DNA from: Lachnospiraceae bacterium
Lineage (GTDB): Bacteria > Bacillota > Clostridia > Lachnospirales > Lachnospiraceae
Length of the DNA: 34,562 nucleotides
Direction of reading: 5' to 3'
NCBI GenBank assembly: GCA_028689655.1
Contig: JAQVCT010000029.1
Span: 1 to 34,562 of the forward strand
The notes under the pieces are model-generated. The model saw nothing but the letters and a program-made list of their open reading frames with translations. It was not told where the DNA came from and searched no databases. Made by a program: the position numbers and the translations under genes. Positions 7,960 to 16,084 of this stretch are shown here, piece after piece (the stretch's first letter is position 1; each line of letters starts with the position of its first letter).

Positions 7960-8823
7960 GTGTCAAAAATTGCAATTGTAACAGACAGTAACAGCGGTAT
8001 TACGCAGGAACAGGCAAAGGATTTGGGCATTTCTGTCATTTCCATGCCATTCATGATAGAGGAAGAAACATTTTATGAAGATATCACCCTTACCAGAGAG
8101 CTGTTTTATCAGCGTTTAGGCGAAAATGCCAGTATTTCAACTTCACAGCCCAGCCCCGAGACCGTGATGAGTCTGTGGGATACATTGCTGAAGGAATATG
8201 ACGAAGTGGTTCATATCCCCATGTCCAGCGGACTGAGTGGCTCCTGTGAGACTGCCCATGTGCTGTCCCAGGACTATGACGGAAAGGTACAGGTGGTTGA
8301 CAATCAGCGTATCTCTGTCACCCAGCGACAGTCTGTCCTGGATGCCATGAAGCTGGCAGAAGAAGGGAAAAATGCCGCCGAAATCAAGGCAATATTGGAA
8401 AAAGATAAATTTAATTCCAGTATTTATATTACACTGGACACCCTTACCTATCTGAAAAGAGGTGGCCGTATCACACCTGCTGCAGCTGCACTGGGAACCA
8501 TTCTTCGCTTAAAACCTGTCTTACAGATACAGGGGGAGAAGCTGGATGCCTTTGCCAAAGCACGAACCATGACTCAGGCAAAGGGCATCATGATGACTGC
8601 CATTAAGAATGATATGGAAAACCGATTTGGCGGTATGGATAAGGACAATATTTATTTGCAGGTGGCGCATACGAATAATGAAGAAGCAGCCAATGCTCTG
8701 GTAGCGGAACTGGAAAGGGAATTCCCGGGATTTCATCTCTATGCCGATCATCTCTCCCTGAGCGTTGCCTGTCATTTGGGACCGGGAACTTTGGCCATCG
8801 CCTGTACGAAAAAATTATTATAG
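7960..8823 (+). CDS. DegV family fatty-acid-binding protein (FakB-like)
   Basis: DegV/FakB proteins bind one fatty acid and present it to FakA. The 287-residue product shows IAIVTDSNSGI at 4-14, the STSQPSPE loop at 60-67 (contacts the acyl carboxylate in known members), HIPMSSGLSGS near 85-95, and YLKRGGRITPAAAALG in the second domain. I choose GTG 7960 because AGGAGGA is seven bases upstream and the family starts with this strand; an in-frame ATG at 7936 has no ribosome site. Being in the same cluster as fakA makes a FakB role likely. The fatty acid preferred cannot be read from sequence. Confidence 0.93.
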   Translation: MSKIAIVTDSNSGITQEQAKDLGISVISMPFMIEEETFYEDITLTRELFYQRLGENASISTSQPSPETVMSLWDTLLKEYDEVVHIPMSSGLSGSCETAHVLSQDYDGKVQVVDNQRISVTQRQSVLDAMKLAEEGKNAAEIKAILEKDKFNSSIYITLDTLTYLKRGGRITPAAAALGTILRLKPVLQIQGEKLDAFAKARTMTQAKGIMMTAIKNDMENRFGGMDKDNIYLQVAHTNNEEAANALVAELEREFPGFHLYADHLSLSVACHLGPGTLAIACTKKLL

Positions 8824-8833
8824 GATGTTTTTT

Positions 8834-8870
8834 AGGAGATAGCGCAGCAGTGCGAAAATCTCCTTTTTTT
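8834..8870 (+). terminator. Rho-independent terminator after the degV gene
   Basis: AGGAGAT (8834-8840) pairs with ATCTCCT (8858-8864), enclosing a GCGCAGCAGTGC mini-stem, followed by a seven-T run. Confidence 0.88.
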
Positions 8871-8916
8871 ATCAAACTTTATTTTAGCAAAATACATGAA
8901 TCATGGGGTAATAAAT

Positions 8917-9417
8917 ATGTATGAAAAATTGATGTTCTACAAAAAAGTACGTCAAAAAGTAGAGGAATGCCATGACCAGGAAGTGAAGGATGGGGAAAAA
9001 CGTTTACGAAATTTAATCATGTTCTATGGCATATTACGCTGCATAATCTTCATTCTTCTCAGTTTATTTTCTTTATTGAGATCATTTGATGTCCCTGCTG
9101 TTATCATACAGCTAATTGGATTCGTTGGAATTTTGATTTTAATACGATTATTTTATACCTGGAGACCCATCGTATATGTGAATCTTATCGCTTGTATTTA
9201 TGGTTTTATCTCAAATTATAATGCTTTGATTTTTCTTATGAAGAATATGGAACATTATGCAATATCAGATATTTTCGGACTGATTACATCCATAATTTCA
9301 CAAGTGGTCATTATCATTCTCATGTCAATCATCATACGCTCCAAAAATATATGTCATTACTATTATTTCGTGAATCAGATAAAAGACGAGCGGAAACAAA
9401 TCAAACAATCACATTAG
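8917..9417 (+). CDS. Hypothetical membrane protein, 166 aa
   Basis: Not recognised. A charged, probably cytoplasmic N-terminal helix (MYEKLMFYKKVRQKVEECHD) is followed by four hydrophobic segments at roughly 34-52, 57-76, 82-103 and 117-140, then a charged tail (KDERKQIKQSH). I choose ATG 8917 because GGGG at 8904-8907 is well spaced from it; an in-frame ATG at 8896 lacks a ribosome site. It stands alone between a terminator and the topoisomerase promoter. Function unknown. Confidence 0.7.
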   Translation: MYEKLMFYKKVRQKVEECHDQEVKDGEKRLRNLIMFYGILRCIIFILLSLFSLLRSFDVPAVIIQLIGFVGILILIRLFYTWRPIVYVNLIACIYGFISNYNALIFLMKNMEHYAISDIFGLITSIISQVVIIILMSIIIRSKNICHYYYFVNQIKDERKQIKQSH

Positions 9418-9425
9418 AAAAATCT

Positions 9426-9454
9426 TTGAAAAAACCGAACAAGTGTGCTATACT
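9426..9454 (+). promoter_or_regulatory. Promoter of the topoisomerase gene pair
   Basis: TTGAAA (9426-9431), exactly 17 bp, TATACT (9449-9454): a strong sigma-A type promoter, lying immediately after the stop of the upstream membrane gene. The leader is about 210 nt. Confidence 0.9.
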
Positions 9455-9618
9455 ATGACAGGATTATAAAGTAATCCTATCAGGAAATGTACGAAGTGCA
9501 TGACGTACTATGACAGGATTACAAGGTGATCGAGTCAGGAATGCATGAAGTGCATGACGTACTATGACAGGATTATAAAGTAATCGAGTCAAAAATGCAC
9601 GAAGTGCATGACGTTATA
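9455..9618 (+). repeat. Leader array of three 54-55 nt tandem repeats, each with two hairpins
   Basis: Units begin with ATGACAGG at 9455, 9510 and 9564. The first hairpin of each unit is TGAC..GATTA, short loop, TAATC..GTCA (variants noted in Part 2). The second is ATGYAY-GAA-GTGCAT: ATGTAC, ATGCAT and ATGCAC in the three units, all able to pair with GTGCAT by Watson-Crick or G-U pairs. Preserved pairing suggests selection on RNA structure. The array begins at the base after the -10 hexamer and is related to the one at 3564. Confidence 0.85.
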
Positions 9619-9671
9619 GGGTCAGGGAACATATTTGCGTATAAGACTGAAAACAGGAAGGGTATAAATAG

Positions 9672-11597
9672 ATGGCTAAGAACAACACCTATGATGCGTC
9701 CAGCATCACTGTATTAGAGGGACTGGAGGCAGTTAGGAAGAGACCGGGGATGTACATAGGAAGTGTATCTACCAAGGGTCTGAATCACTTAATATATGAG
9801 ATCGTAGATAACTCCGTTGATGAGCATCTGGCGGGCTACTGCACAGAAATCAATGTGACATTGGAGAAGGATGGCTCTGCAACCGTGACAGATAACGGTA
9901 GAGGTATTCCCATTGAGATGCATGAAAAAGGGATGAGTGCTGAGCGTCTGGTATTCACCACACTCCATGCAGGCGGTAAGTTTGACAATAGTGCATATAA
10001 GACCAGCGGTGGACTTCATGGGGTCGGTTCCTCTGTGGTAAATGCACTCTCCACACAATTGACTGTCAGGGTCAAGAAGAATGGCTTTATTCATGAGGAC
10101 AAATATGAACAGGGAAATCCTGTTGTAGATTTAGTTGACGGATTACTTCCCACAGTAGGGAAGACAAGGGAAACCGGTACTTCCATCAACTTCCTCCCAG
10201 ACCCAACGATCTTCGAGAAGACCCGGTTCAAAGCAGACGAAGTAAAGAGCAGATTACATGAGACGGCTTACCTGAATCCCAAGTTAAGGATCATCTTCGA
10301 GGACAAGCGGGATGAAGTGACAGAACATATTGAATTTCATGAACCGGATGGTATCGTGGGATTCATCAAAGATATGAATAAAAATAAAGACGTGGTACAT
10401 GACATTATCTATTTCAGTGGAGAAGCAGAGGGAATCGGCGTGGAGGTGGCGTTCCAGTATGTGAACGAATTTCACGAAAATGTACTGGGCTTCTGTAATA
10501 ATATCTACAATGCCGAGGGCGGTGCACACCTTACAGGCTTTAAGACCATGTTCACCACCGTGATCAACTCCTACGCCAGAGAGCTGAATATCTTAAAGGA
10601 TAAAGATCAGAATTTTACAGGCCCGGATATTCGTAACGGCATGACTGCAGTCATCTCCATCAAGCACCCCGATCCACGTTTCGAGGGACAGACAAAGACA
10701 AAGCTGGATAACCAGGATGCATCCAAGGCAGTGAGCAAGATCACCGGGGAGGAAGTGACCCGATACCTTGACCGCAACCTGGATGCCTTAAAGAGTATCA
10801 TTGCCTGTGCAGAAAAAGCCGCAAAGATCAGGAAAACAGAGGAAAAAGCAAAGACAAATATGCTTACAAAGCAGAAATTTTCCTTTGATTCTAACGGAAA
10901 ACTTGCAAATTGTGAGTCCAGAGATGCCAATCGCTGTGAAATTTTTATCGTGGAGGGTGATTCTGCCGGTGGAAGCGCCAAAACTGCAAGAAATCGTGCA
11001 TTTCAGGCGATTCTGCCCATTCGAGGGAAGATTCTGAATGTGGAGAAGGCGAGCATTGATAAAGTCCTTGCAAATGCCGAGATCAAGACCATGATCAATG
11101 CCTTTGGCTGTGGATTTTCCGAAGGTTTTGGCAACGATTTTGATATTACCAAGCTTCGCTACAATAAGATTATCATTATGGCGGATGCCGATGTGGATGG
11201 TGCCCACATTGCCACCTTGCTGCTGACATTATTTTATCGCTTTATGCCGGAACTTATTTTCGAGGGACATGTGTATATTGCCATGCCTCCTCTATATAAA
11301 GCAATTCCAAATAAAGGAAAAGAGGAAGAGTATCTATACGATGATCTTGCCCTGGAGCGATATCGCAAAAAGCACAAGGGCGGATTTACCTTGCAGCGTT
11401 ACAAAGGTCTGGGGGAGATGGATGCACAGCAATTGTGGGAGACCACCCTTGATCCTGAGACACGTATGTTGAAGCAGGTGGAGATCGAGGACGCGAGACT
11501 TGCCTCTGACGTGACGGAAATGCTCATGGGCACTGATGTGCCACCGCGTAAGGAATTTATTCATGAGCACGCCGTTGACGCTGAACTGGATATTTGA
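9672..11597 (+). CDS. Type II DNA topoisomerase ATPase subunit (ParE/GyrB family)
   Basis: The ATPase subunit of a type IIA topoisomerase, 641 residues. GHKL ATPase: YEIVDNSVDEH with E43 and N47, VTDNGRGIP at 72-80, GGLHGVGSS at 113-121. Toprim: EGDSAGG at 428-434 and DADVDG at 505-510; then QRYKGLGEMDAQQLWETTL near 575-593. The linker before Toprim (EKAAKIRKTEEKAKTNMLTK) differs from the usual GyrB ARELTRRK-type sequence. The protein lacks the large insertion of E. coli GyrB. Position away from dnaA-dnaN-recF, together with the features of its partner, makes me favour a second (topoisomerase IV-like) enzyme, though it may be annotated as gyrB. AGGAAGGG is upstream. Confidence 0.93.
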   Translation: MAKNNTYDASSITVLEGLEAVRKRPGMYIGSVSTKGLNHLIYEIVDNSVDEHLAGYCTEINVTLEKDGSATVTDNGRGIPIEMHEKGMSAERLVFTTLHAGGKFDNSAYKTSGGLHGVGSSVVNALSTQLTVRVKKNGFIHEDKYEQGNPVVDLVDGLLPTVGKTRETGTSINFLPDPTIFEKTRFKADEVKSRLHETAYLNPKLRIIFEDKRDEVTEHIEFHEPDGIVGFIKDMNKNKDVVHDIIYFSGEAEGIGVEVAFQYVNEFHENVLGFCNNIYNAEGGAHLTGFKTMFTTVINSYARELNILKDKDQNFTGPDIRNGMTAVISIKHPDPRFEGQTKTKLDNQDASKAVSKITGEEVTRYLDRNLDALKSIIACAEKAAKIRKTEEKAKTNMLTKQKFSFDSNGKLANCESRDANRCEIFIVEGDSAGGSAKTARNRAFQAILPIRGKILNVEKASIDKVLANAEIKTMINAFGCGFSEGFGNDFDITKLRYNKIIIMADADVDGAHIATLLLTLFYRFMPELIFEGHVYIAMPPLYKAIPNKGKEEEYLYDDLALERYRKKHKGGFTLQRYKGLGEMDAQQLWETTLDPETRMLKQVEIEDARLASDVTEMLMGTDVPPRKEFIHEHAVDAELDI

Positions 11598-11664
11598 GGA
11601 TGTATCCCTCATGAGCACTTTATTTTAGAGAGTGCTATCATATAGCTTTGGAAAGGTACACAGA

Positions 11665-13926
11665 ATGGCTGGAAAAGTAAAAGATGAAATAGAAGAAAAT
11701 ATTATAAAGACGGAATATTCCGAGGTAATGCAGAAGTCCTACATTGATTACGCCATGAGCGTCATCGTAGCCAGGGCACTGCCGGACGTGAGAGATGGCT
11801 TGAAGCCGGTGCAGAGACGTACTTTATATGATATGTATGAACTGGGTATCCGTTATGACAGACCCTATCGTAAGAGCGCACGTATCGTGGGGGACACCAT
11901 GGGTAAATATCATCCCCATGGGGATAGTTCCATCTATGATTCTCTGGTGGTCATGTCCCAGGATTTTAAAAAGGGACTGCCGTTGGTGGATGGACACGGT
12001 AATTTTGGCAATATCGAGGGGGACGGTGCCGCTGCCATGCGTTATACAGAGGCGCGTCTGCAAAAGATCACCCAGGAAGCATATCTTTGTGACCTGGATA
12101 AAAATGTGGTGGATTTTATCCCGAACTTTGACCAGACCGAGCAGGAACCCAGTGTATTGCCTGTGAAGATTCCAAATCTCCTGGTAAACGGAGCTGAGGG
12201 TATCGCTGTGGGTATGGCGACCAGTATCCCTCCTCATAATCTGGGAGAAGTGGTGGATGCCACAAAAGCATATATGCTGAATAATGAGATCACCACCGCG
12301 GAATTAATGCGATACATCAAAGGGCCGGATTTTCCAACAGGGGGTATTGTCATCAATAAGGATGAACTCTTAGACATCTACGAGACCGGTGTAGGCAAGA
12401 TCAAAGTGCGTGGTAAAGTTCATGTGGAAAAAGGAAAGAACGGAAAGTCCAACATTGTGATCACCGAGATTCCCTATCCTATGATCGGACAGAACATTGG
12501 TAAATTTTTATCAGACGTGGCTTCTCTGGCTGAGACGAAAAAAACTCTGGATATCGTAGATATCTCCAACCAGTCCTCCAAGGAAGGCATTCGTATTGTG
12601 ATCGAAATACGAAAAGACGCGGATGTGGAAAATTTCATCAACATGCTCTATAAGAAAACACGTCTGGAGGATACTTTTGGCGTCAATATGCTGGCCATTG
12701 ACCATGAACGTCCGGAGACCATGGGCATCAAGAAGATCATCCAGAGAAATATAGATTTCCAATATGAAGTCACCACCCGCAAATATACCACCCTTCTAAA
12801 TAAAGAGCAGGAAAAAAAGGAGATTCAGGAAGGTCTCATCAAGGCTTGCAATGTCATTGACCTGATCATTGAGATCCTTCGCGGCTCCAAAGACCGCAAT
12901 ATGGCAAAGGCCTGTCTGGTGGAAGGCAAAGTGGACGGCATCAAGTTCAAGTCAAAAGAATCCAAAGTCATGGCACAGCAGTTAATGTTTACGGAGAATC
13001 AGGCAAATGCAATTCTGGACATGCGTCTCTATCGATTAATTGGCCTGGAAATAGAGGCATTGATCACAGATCACGAAAATACCATGGCGAATATTTACCG
13101 CTATGAGGATATTCTGGATCGCAGAGATTCCATGGCACAGGTCATCATGAATGATCTGGACGCCATCAAAAAAGAGTACAGTGTTCCCAGAAAGACCGTG
13201 GTGGAAAATGGGCAGGAAGCCGTCTTTGAGGAAAATAAGATCGAAGAGATGGAAGTCATGTTCCTCATGGATCGTTTTGGCTATGCAAAGACCATTGATA
13301 TGACTGCTTTTGAGCGAAATAAAGACGCGGCGTTATCCGAATACAAATATGTATTTTCCTGTAAAAATACCGGAAAGATCTGTATTTTCACAGATAAGGG
13401 ACAGCTGCACACCTTAAAGGTCCTGGATCTTCCCTATGGGAAATTCAGAGATAAAGGAATCCCTATTGACAATGTCAGCAATTACGATTCCTCCAGAGAG
13501 GAAATTCGCCTCATTGCCAGCCAGACAGAATTGAATCTGTGCCGCATTCTCTTTGTTACGAAACAGGCAATGCTCAAAGTGGTAGATGGCGGTGAATTTG
13601 ATGTGAATAAGAAAACGGTGGCAGCCACAAAACTCCAGGAAGAGGACGCACTGATCAGCATTGCCCTATTCCAGGAACAGAAAAACATCGTACTGCAGTC
13701 ACAGCAGGGATATTTCCTTCGATTTTCACTGGAAGAGATTCCAATGAAGAAAAAAGGTGCCATCGGTGTCCGCGGTATGAAACTAAGTGACAATGATACC
13801 TTGGAGGCAGTTTATTACACCAGAAATATGGTGGAGCAGGACATCCTATACAAAGAAAAGAAAATTGAACTGAATAAATTAAAGCTTGGTAAGAGAGACT
13901 CCAAAGGAACGAAAGTTCGTATCTAA
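11665..13926 (+). CDS. Type II DNA topoisomerase DNA-cleaving subunit (ParC/GyrA family, no GyrA box)
   Basis: The DNA breakage/reunion partner of the preceding gene, 753 residues. The winged-helix region runs DVRDGLKPVQRR at 41-52, HPHGDSSIYDS at 83-93, and RYTEARL with catalytic Y127. Positions matching quinolone-target residues of GyrA are S88 and D92, the sensitive forms. The C-terminal beta-pinwheel region (from about residue 525) is short, and the place where gyrases carry QRRGGKG reads FERNKDAALSE, so I see no GyrA box. This box is needed for DNA wrapping and negative supercoiling. I choose ATG 11665, eight bases after GGAAAGG; the frame is open from 11632. Confidence 0.92.
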   Translation: MAGKVKDEIEENIIKTEYSEVMQKSYIDYAMSVIVARALPDVRDGLKPVQRRTLYDMYELGIRYDRPYRKSARIVGDTMGKYHPHGDSSIYDSLVVMSQDFKKGLPLVDGHGNFGNIEGDGAAAMRYTEARLQKITQEAYLCDLDKNVVDFIPNFDQTEQEPSVLPVKIPNLLVNGAEGIAVGMATSIPPHNLGEVVDATKAYMLNNEITTAELMRYIKGPDFPTGGIVINKDELLDIYETGVGKIKVRGKVHVEKGKNGKSNIVITEIPYPMIGQNIGKFLSDVASLAETKKTLDIVDISNQSSKEGIRIVIEIRKDADVENFINMLYKKTRLEDTFGVNMLAIDHERPETMGIKKIIQRNIDFQYEVTTRKYTTLLNKEQEKKEIQEGLIKACNVIDLIIEILRGSKDRNMAKACLVEGKVDGIKFKSKESKVMAQQLMFTENQANAILDMRLYRLIGLEIEALITDHENTMANIYRYEDILDRRDSMAQVIMNDLDAIKKEYSVPRKTVVENGQEAVFEENKIEEMEVMFLMDRFGYAKTIDMTAFERNKDAALSEYKYVFSCKNTGKICIFTDKGQLHTLKVLDLPYGKFRDKGIPIDNVSNYDSSREEIRLIASQTELNLCRILFVTKQAMLKVVDGGEFDVNKKTVAATKLQEEDALISIALFQEQKNIVLQSQQGYFLRFSLEEIPMKKKGAIGVRGMKLSDNDTLEAVYYTRNMVEQDILYKEKKIELNKLKLGKRDSKGTKVRI

Positions 13927-14038
13927 GAACACCATAGAATACCTTTATATATTGAAGCTACACAGAAAACTGAATTTTAAAGTAGTGATTCCAATTAATA
14001 ATTCGAAATGGTCGTTCATAATAGAAATTTACATGTAA

Positions 14039-14077
14039 ATACAGGCTAGAAATATAGGATAGAAATACAGAATAGAA
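14039..14077 (+). repeat. Three tandem 13-bp repeats in the rsmD leader
   Basis: ATACAGGCTAGAA, ATATAGGATAGAA and ATACAGAATAGAA follow one another without gaps, 34 bp before the rsmD start. Nothing else is evident in the 184-bp gap after the topoisomerase genes. Confidence 0.75.
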
Positions 14078-14110
14078 CTTGAAAAATATCGTGCAGAAAG
14101 GATCATCCAT

Positions 14111-14659
14111 ATGAGAGTAGTTGCAGGAACCGCAAGGAGTTTACCCCTAAAGACCGTGGAGGGAATGGATACAAGACCCACCACGGACCGCATCAAGGAA
14201 ACCCTTTTCAATATGATTAATTTTGAATTGCCCGGAAGTATTTTTGTAGATTTATACAGTGGCAGTGGCAGTATCGGGATCGAGGCTCTGAGCCGCGGTG
14301 CATCAAAAAGTTATTTTGTGGAAAACAATCGGAATGCACTTTGTTGCGTACAAGAAAATTTATCCTTTACAAGATTGGATAAAAAAGCTATTGTTATTAA
14401 ACAAGATGTATTAGCGGCATTGAGAAATATTCCCGAAACAGAAGTGGATTTTATTTTCATGGATCCCCCCTATAACTATGAACATGAAAAACACGTCCTT
14501 ACGATATTAAAAGACATGTCTTATGTCACAGAAGATACCATGATTATTGTAGAAGCTTCTCTGGATACAGATCTTTCTTATGCTGTTGACCTTGGTTTTG
14601 TCATTATAAAGGAAAAAAGATATAAGACGAACAAACATGTCTTTTTAAAAAAAGCCTAA
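14111..14659 (+). CDS. rsmD: 16S rRNA (guanine(966)-N(2))-methyltransferase RsmD
   Basis: RsmD methylates G966 of 16S rRNA using S-adenosylmethionine. The 182-residue product has the Rossmann motif I VDLYSGSGSIGIEAL at 46-60 and the catalytic DPPY at 118-121 typical of N2-guanine methyltransferases; TRPTTDRIKETLFN at 21-34 is the family N-terminal signature. A weak AAAGGA ribosome site is 9 bp before the ATG. coaD follows after 14 bp, the common bacterial pairing, so the two are probably co-transcribed. Confidence 0.96.
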   Translation: MRVVAGTARSLPLKTVEGMDTRPTTDRIKETLFNMINFELPGSIFVDLYSGSGSIGIEALSRGASKSYFVENNRNALCCVQENLSFTRLDKKAIVIKQDVLAALRNIPETEVDFIFMDPPYNYEHEKHVLTILKDMSYVTEDTMIIVEASLDTDLSYAVDLGFVIIKEKRYKTNKHVFLKKA

Positions 14660-14673
14660 GGAGATCATAAGAA

Positions 14674-15165
14674 ATGAAAGCTGCAATCTATCCGGGCAGT
14701 TTTGACCCGGTAACTTTTGGACATTTGGATGTCATCCAACGTGCCTCCAATATGTTTGATGAACTGACAGTAAGTGTGTTAAATAATACCCAAAAGAGTC
14801 CATTGTTTTCTGTAGAAGAACGTGTTAATATATTAAAAGAAGCGACAAGAGATATTCCCAACGTGAGAGTTGAATCTTTTAGTGGCTTGCTTATTGATTA
14901 TGCTAAAAGTAAAGATATCCATGTAGCTGTCAGAGGCTTACGTGCGATCACAGACTTTGAGTTTGAGCTGCAAATTGCCCAGACCAACCGTAAATTATCC
15001 CATGAGCAGTTGGATACCATCTTTTTGAACACCAGTTTGGAATATGCTTATCTGAGTTCCTCCAGTGTGAAAGAGATTGCCAGCTTTAACGGAGATATCT
15101 ATCCATGTGTGCCAGAGTTTGTTGCGAAATTAGTGTATCAGAAATATGGATTTGAGAATAGATAG
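14674..15165 (+). CDS. coaD: Phosphopantetheine adenylyltransferase
   Basis: CoaD converts 4'-phosphopantetheine and ATP to dephospho-CoA, the penultimate step of coenzyme A synthesis. At 163 residues it is full length. The nucleotidyl-transfer motif [10 protein letters not shown] is at 8-17 (TxGH), the [16 protein letters not shown] segment follows near 90, and the ATP-binding [11 protein letters not shown] lies near 128. AAGGAG precedes the ATG. Confidence 0.98.
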   Translation: MKAAIYPGSFDPVTFGHLDVIQRASNMFDELTVSVLNNTQKSPLFSVEERVNILKEATRDIPNVRVESFSGLLIDYAKSKDIHVAVRGLRAITDFEFELQIAQTNRKLSHEQLDTIFLNTSLEYAYLSSSSVKEIASFNGDIYPCVPEFVAKLVYQKYGFENR

Positions 15166-15179
15166 GAGAATCATAGAAT

Positions 15180-15785
15180 ATGAGCAGCAGAATCGAACAG
15201 TTAATTGATGAGATTGAGGAATTTATCGACAGTTGTAAATATCAGCCGTTGTCCAATACTAAGATTATCGTTAATAAAGAAGAAATAGATGAATTACTTC
15301 GAGAGTTGCGCATGAAGACTCCTGATGAGATAAAGAGATATCAGAAAATTATCAGCAACAAGGAAGCTATCCTGAATGATGCCCGTGAAAAAGCAGAAGC
15401 ACTGATCAATGAAGCGACGATCCATACCAATGAATTGATCAATGAACATGAGATCATGCAGCAGGCTTATGCCCAGGCAAATGAGGTCGTGACGCTGGCG
15501 ACAAAGCAGGCACAGGAAATCCTGGATAATGCCACCATTGAAGCAAATAGTATGAAAGCATCTGCAATTCAATACACGGATGAGATCTTGGGGAATCTGG
15601 AAGGCTTTATTACCAGTGCCATTGATAATTCCACCAGTAATTATAATAATTTGGTGGGATCTTTAAATAGTTGCAATGAGATCATTCAGGCAAACCGTTC
15701 AGAACTGTATCCTTCCGTTGATGTAGATACTGATCATTCTGACACTGGCACGACGGATGCAGGTTCTGATTTGGATTTAATTTGA
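15180..15785 (+). CDS. Coiled-coil protein, 201 aa, often found after coaD in Lachnospiraceae
   Basis: No enzymatic motif is visible. Residues ~60-135 form a long Ala/Glu/Gln-rich amphipathic helix (EKAEALINEATIHTNELINE, then TKQAQEILDNATIEANSM), a predicted coiled coil of the kind that is sometimes mis-annotated as V-type ATPase subunit H or a DivIVA-like protein. The N-terminus (IEQLIDEIEEFIDSCKYQPL) and the acidic tail (DTDHSDTGTTDAGSDLDLI) look separate. AGGAGA precedes the ATG, 15 bp after coaD, so it is probably in the rsmD-coaD operon. A role in cell division or envelope organisation is only a guess. Confidence 0.75.
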   Translation: MSSRIEQLIDEIEEFIDSCKYQPLSNTKIIVNKEEIDELLRELRMKTPDEIKRYQKIISNKEAILNDAREKAEALINEATIHTNELINEHEIMQQAYAQANEVVTLATKQAQEILDNATIEANSMKASAIQYTDEILGNLEGFITSAIDNSTSNYNNLVGSLNSCNEIIQANRSELYPSVDVDTDHSDTGTTDAGSDLDLI

Positions 15786-15855
15786 TTGATTATGCATTGT
15801 GAAGCATTATAGCGCTGTGAAAATGAATCGAATATATTTCTCATATAAAATGTAA

Positions 15856-15909
15856 AGATAGCCTTACAAGTGTTAGTCGGAATGTCTAATGCCTACAGGG
15901 CTATTTTTT
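15856..15909 (+). terminator. Rho-independent terminator after the rsmD-coaD operon
   Basis: GATAGCC (15857-15863) pairs with GGCTAT followed by a T run ending at 15909; an inner GTTAG / CTAAT-type stem fills the loop. Confidence 0.8.
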
Positions 15910-15964
15910 CATTTGTCAGGATTAGTCCAAAGTGTCGGTAAAGTAGTGGCAGCACGAGAAGTTT

Positions 15965-16084
15965 AAAAAATATGTACCTCAAATGATACTATAAATCAGA
16001 CTTAAAGATGTATGTATCTCAATCGATATTAATAAATCTGCTTAGAAAATATGGGTGTCTCAAAATAGAGTATAGATCATGTTT
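15965..16084. repeat. Three degenerate ~40-bp direct repeats at the 3' end of ylbJ
   Basis: Units at 15965-16003, 16004-16043 and 16044-16084 share TATGTACCTCAA / TATGTATCTCAA / ATGGGTGTCTCAAAA and, further on, AAATCAGACTT / AAATCTGCTT. The third unit overlaps the last codons of ylbJ. Together with the terminator before it this accounts for the 274-bp gap. Confidence 0.65.

Noticed and set aside
9455..9618. CRISPR array with ~23-nt repeats and ~31-nt spacers
   Set aside because: Both parts of the 54-55 nt unit are repeated, so nothing behaves as a spacer; the array lies directly after a promoter and before a housekeeping gene.
11632..11664. N-terminal extension of the ParC/GyrA-like protein
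   Set aside because: The frame is open from 11632, but the start there is non-ATG, with no ribosome site, while ATG 11665 has GGAAAGG eight bases upstream.
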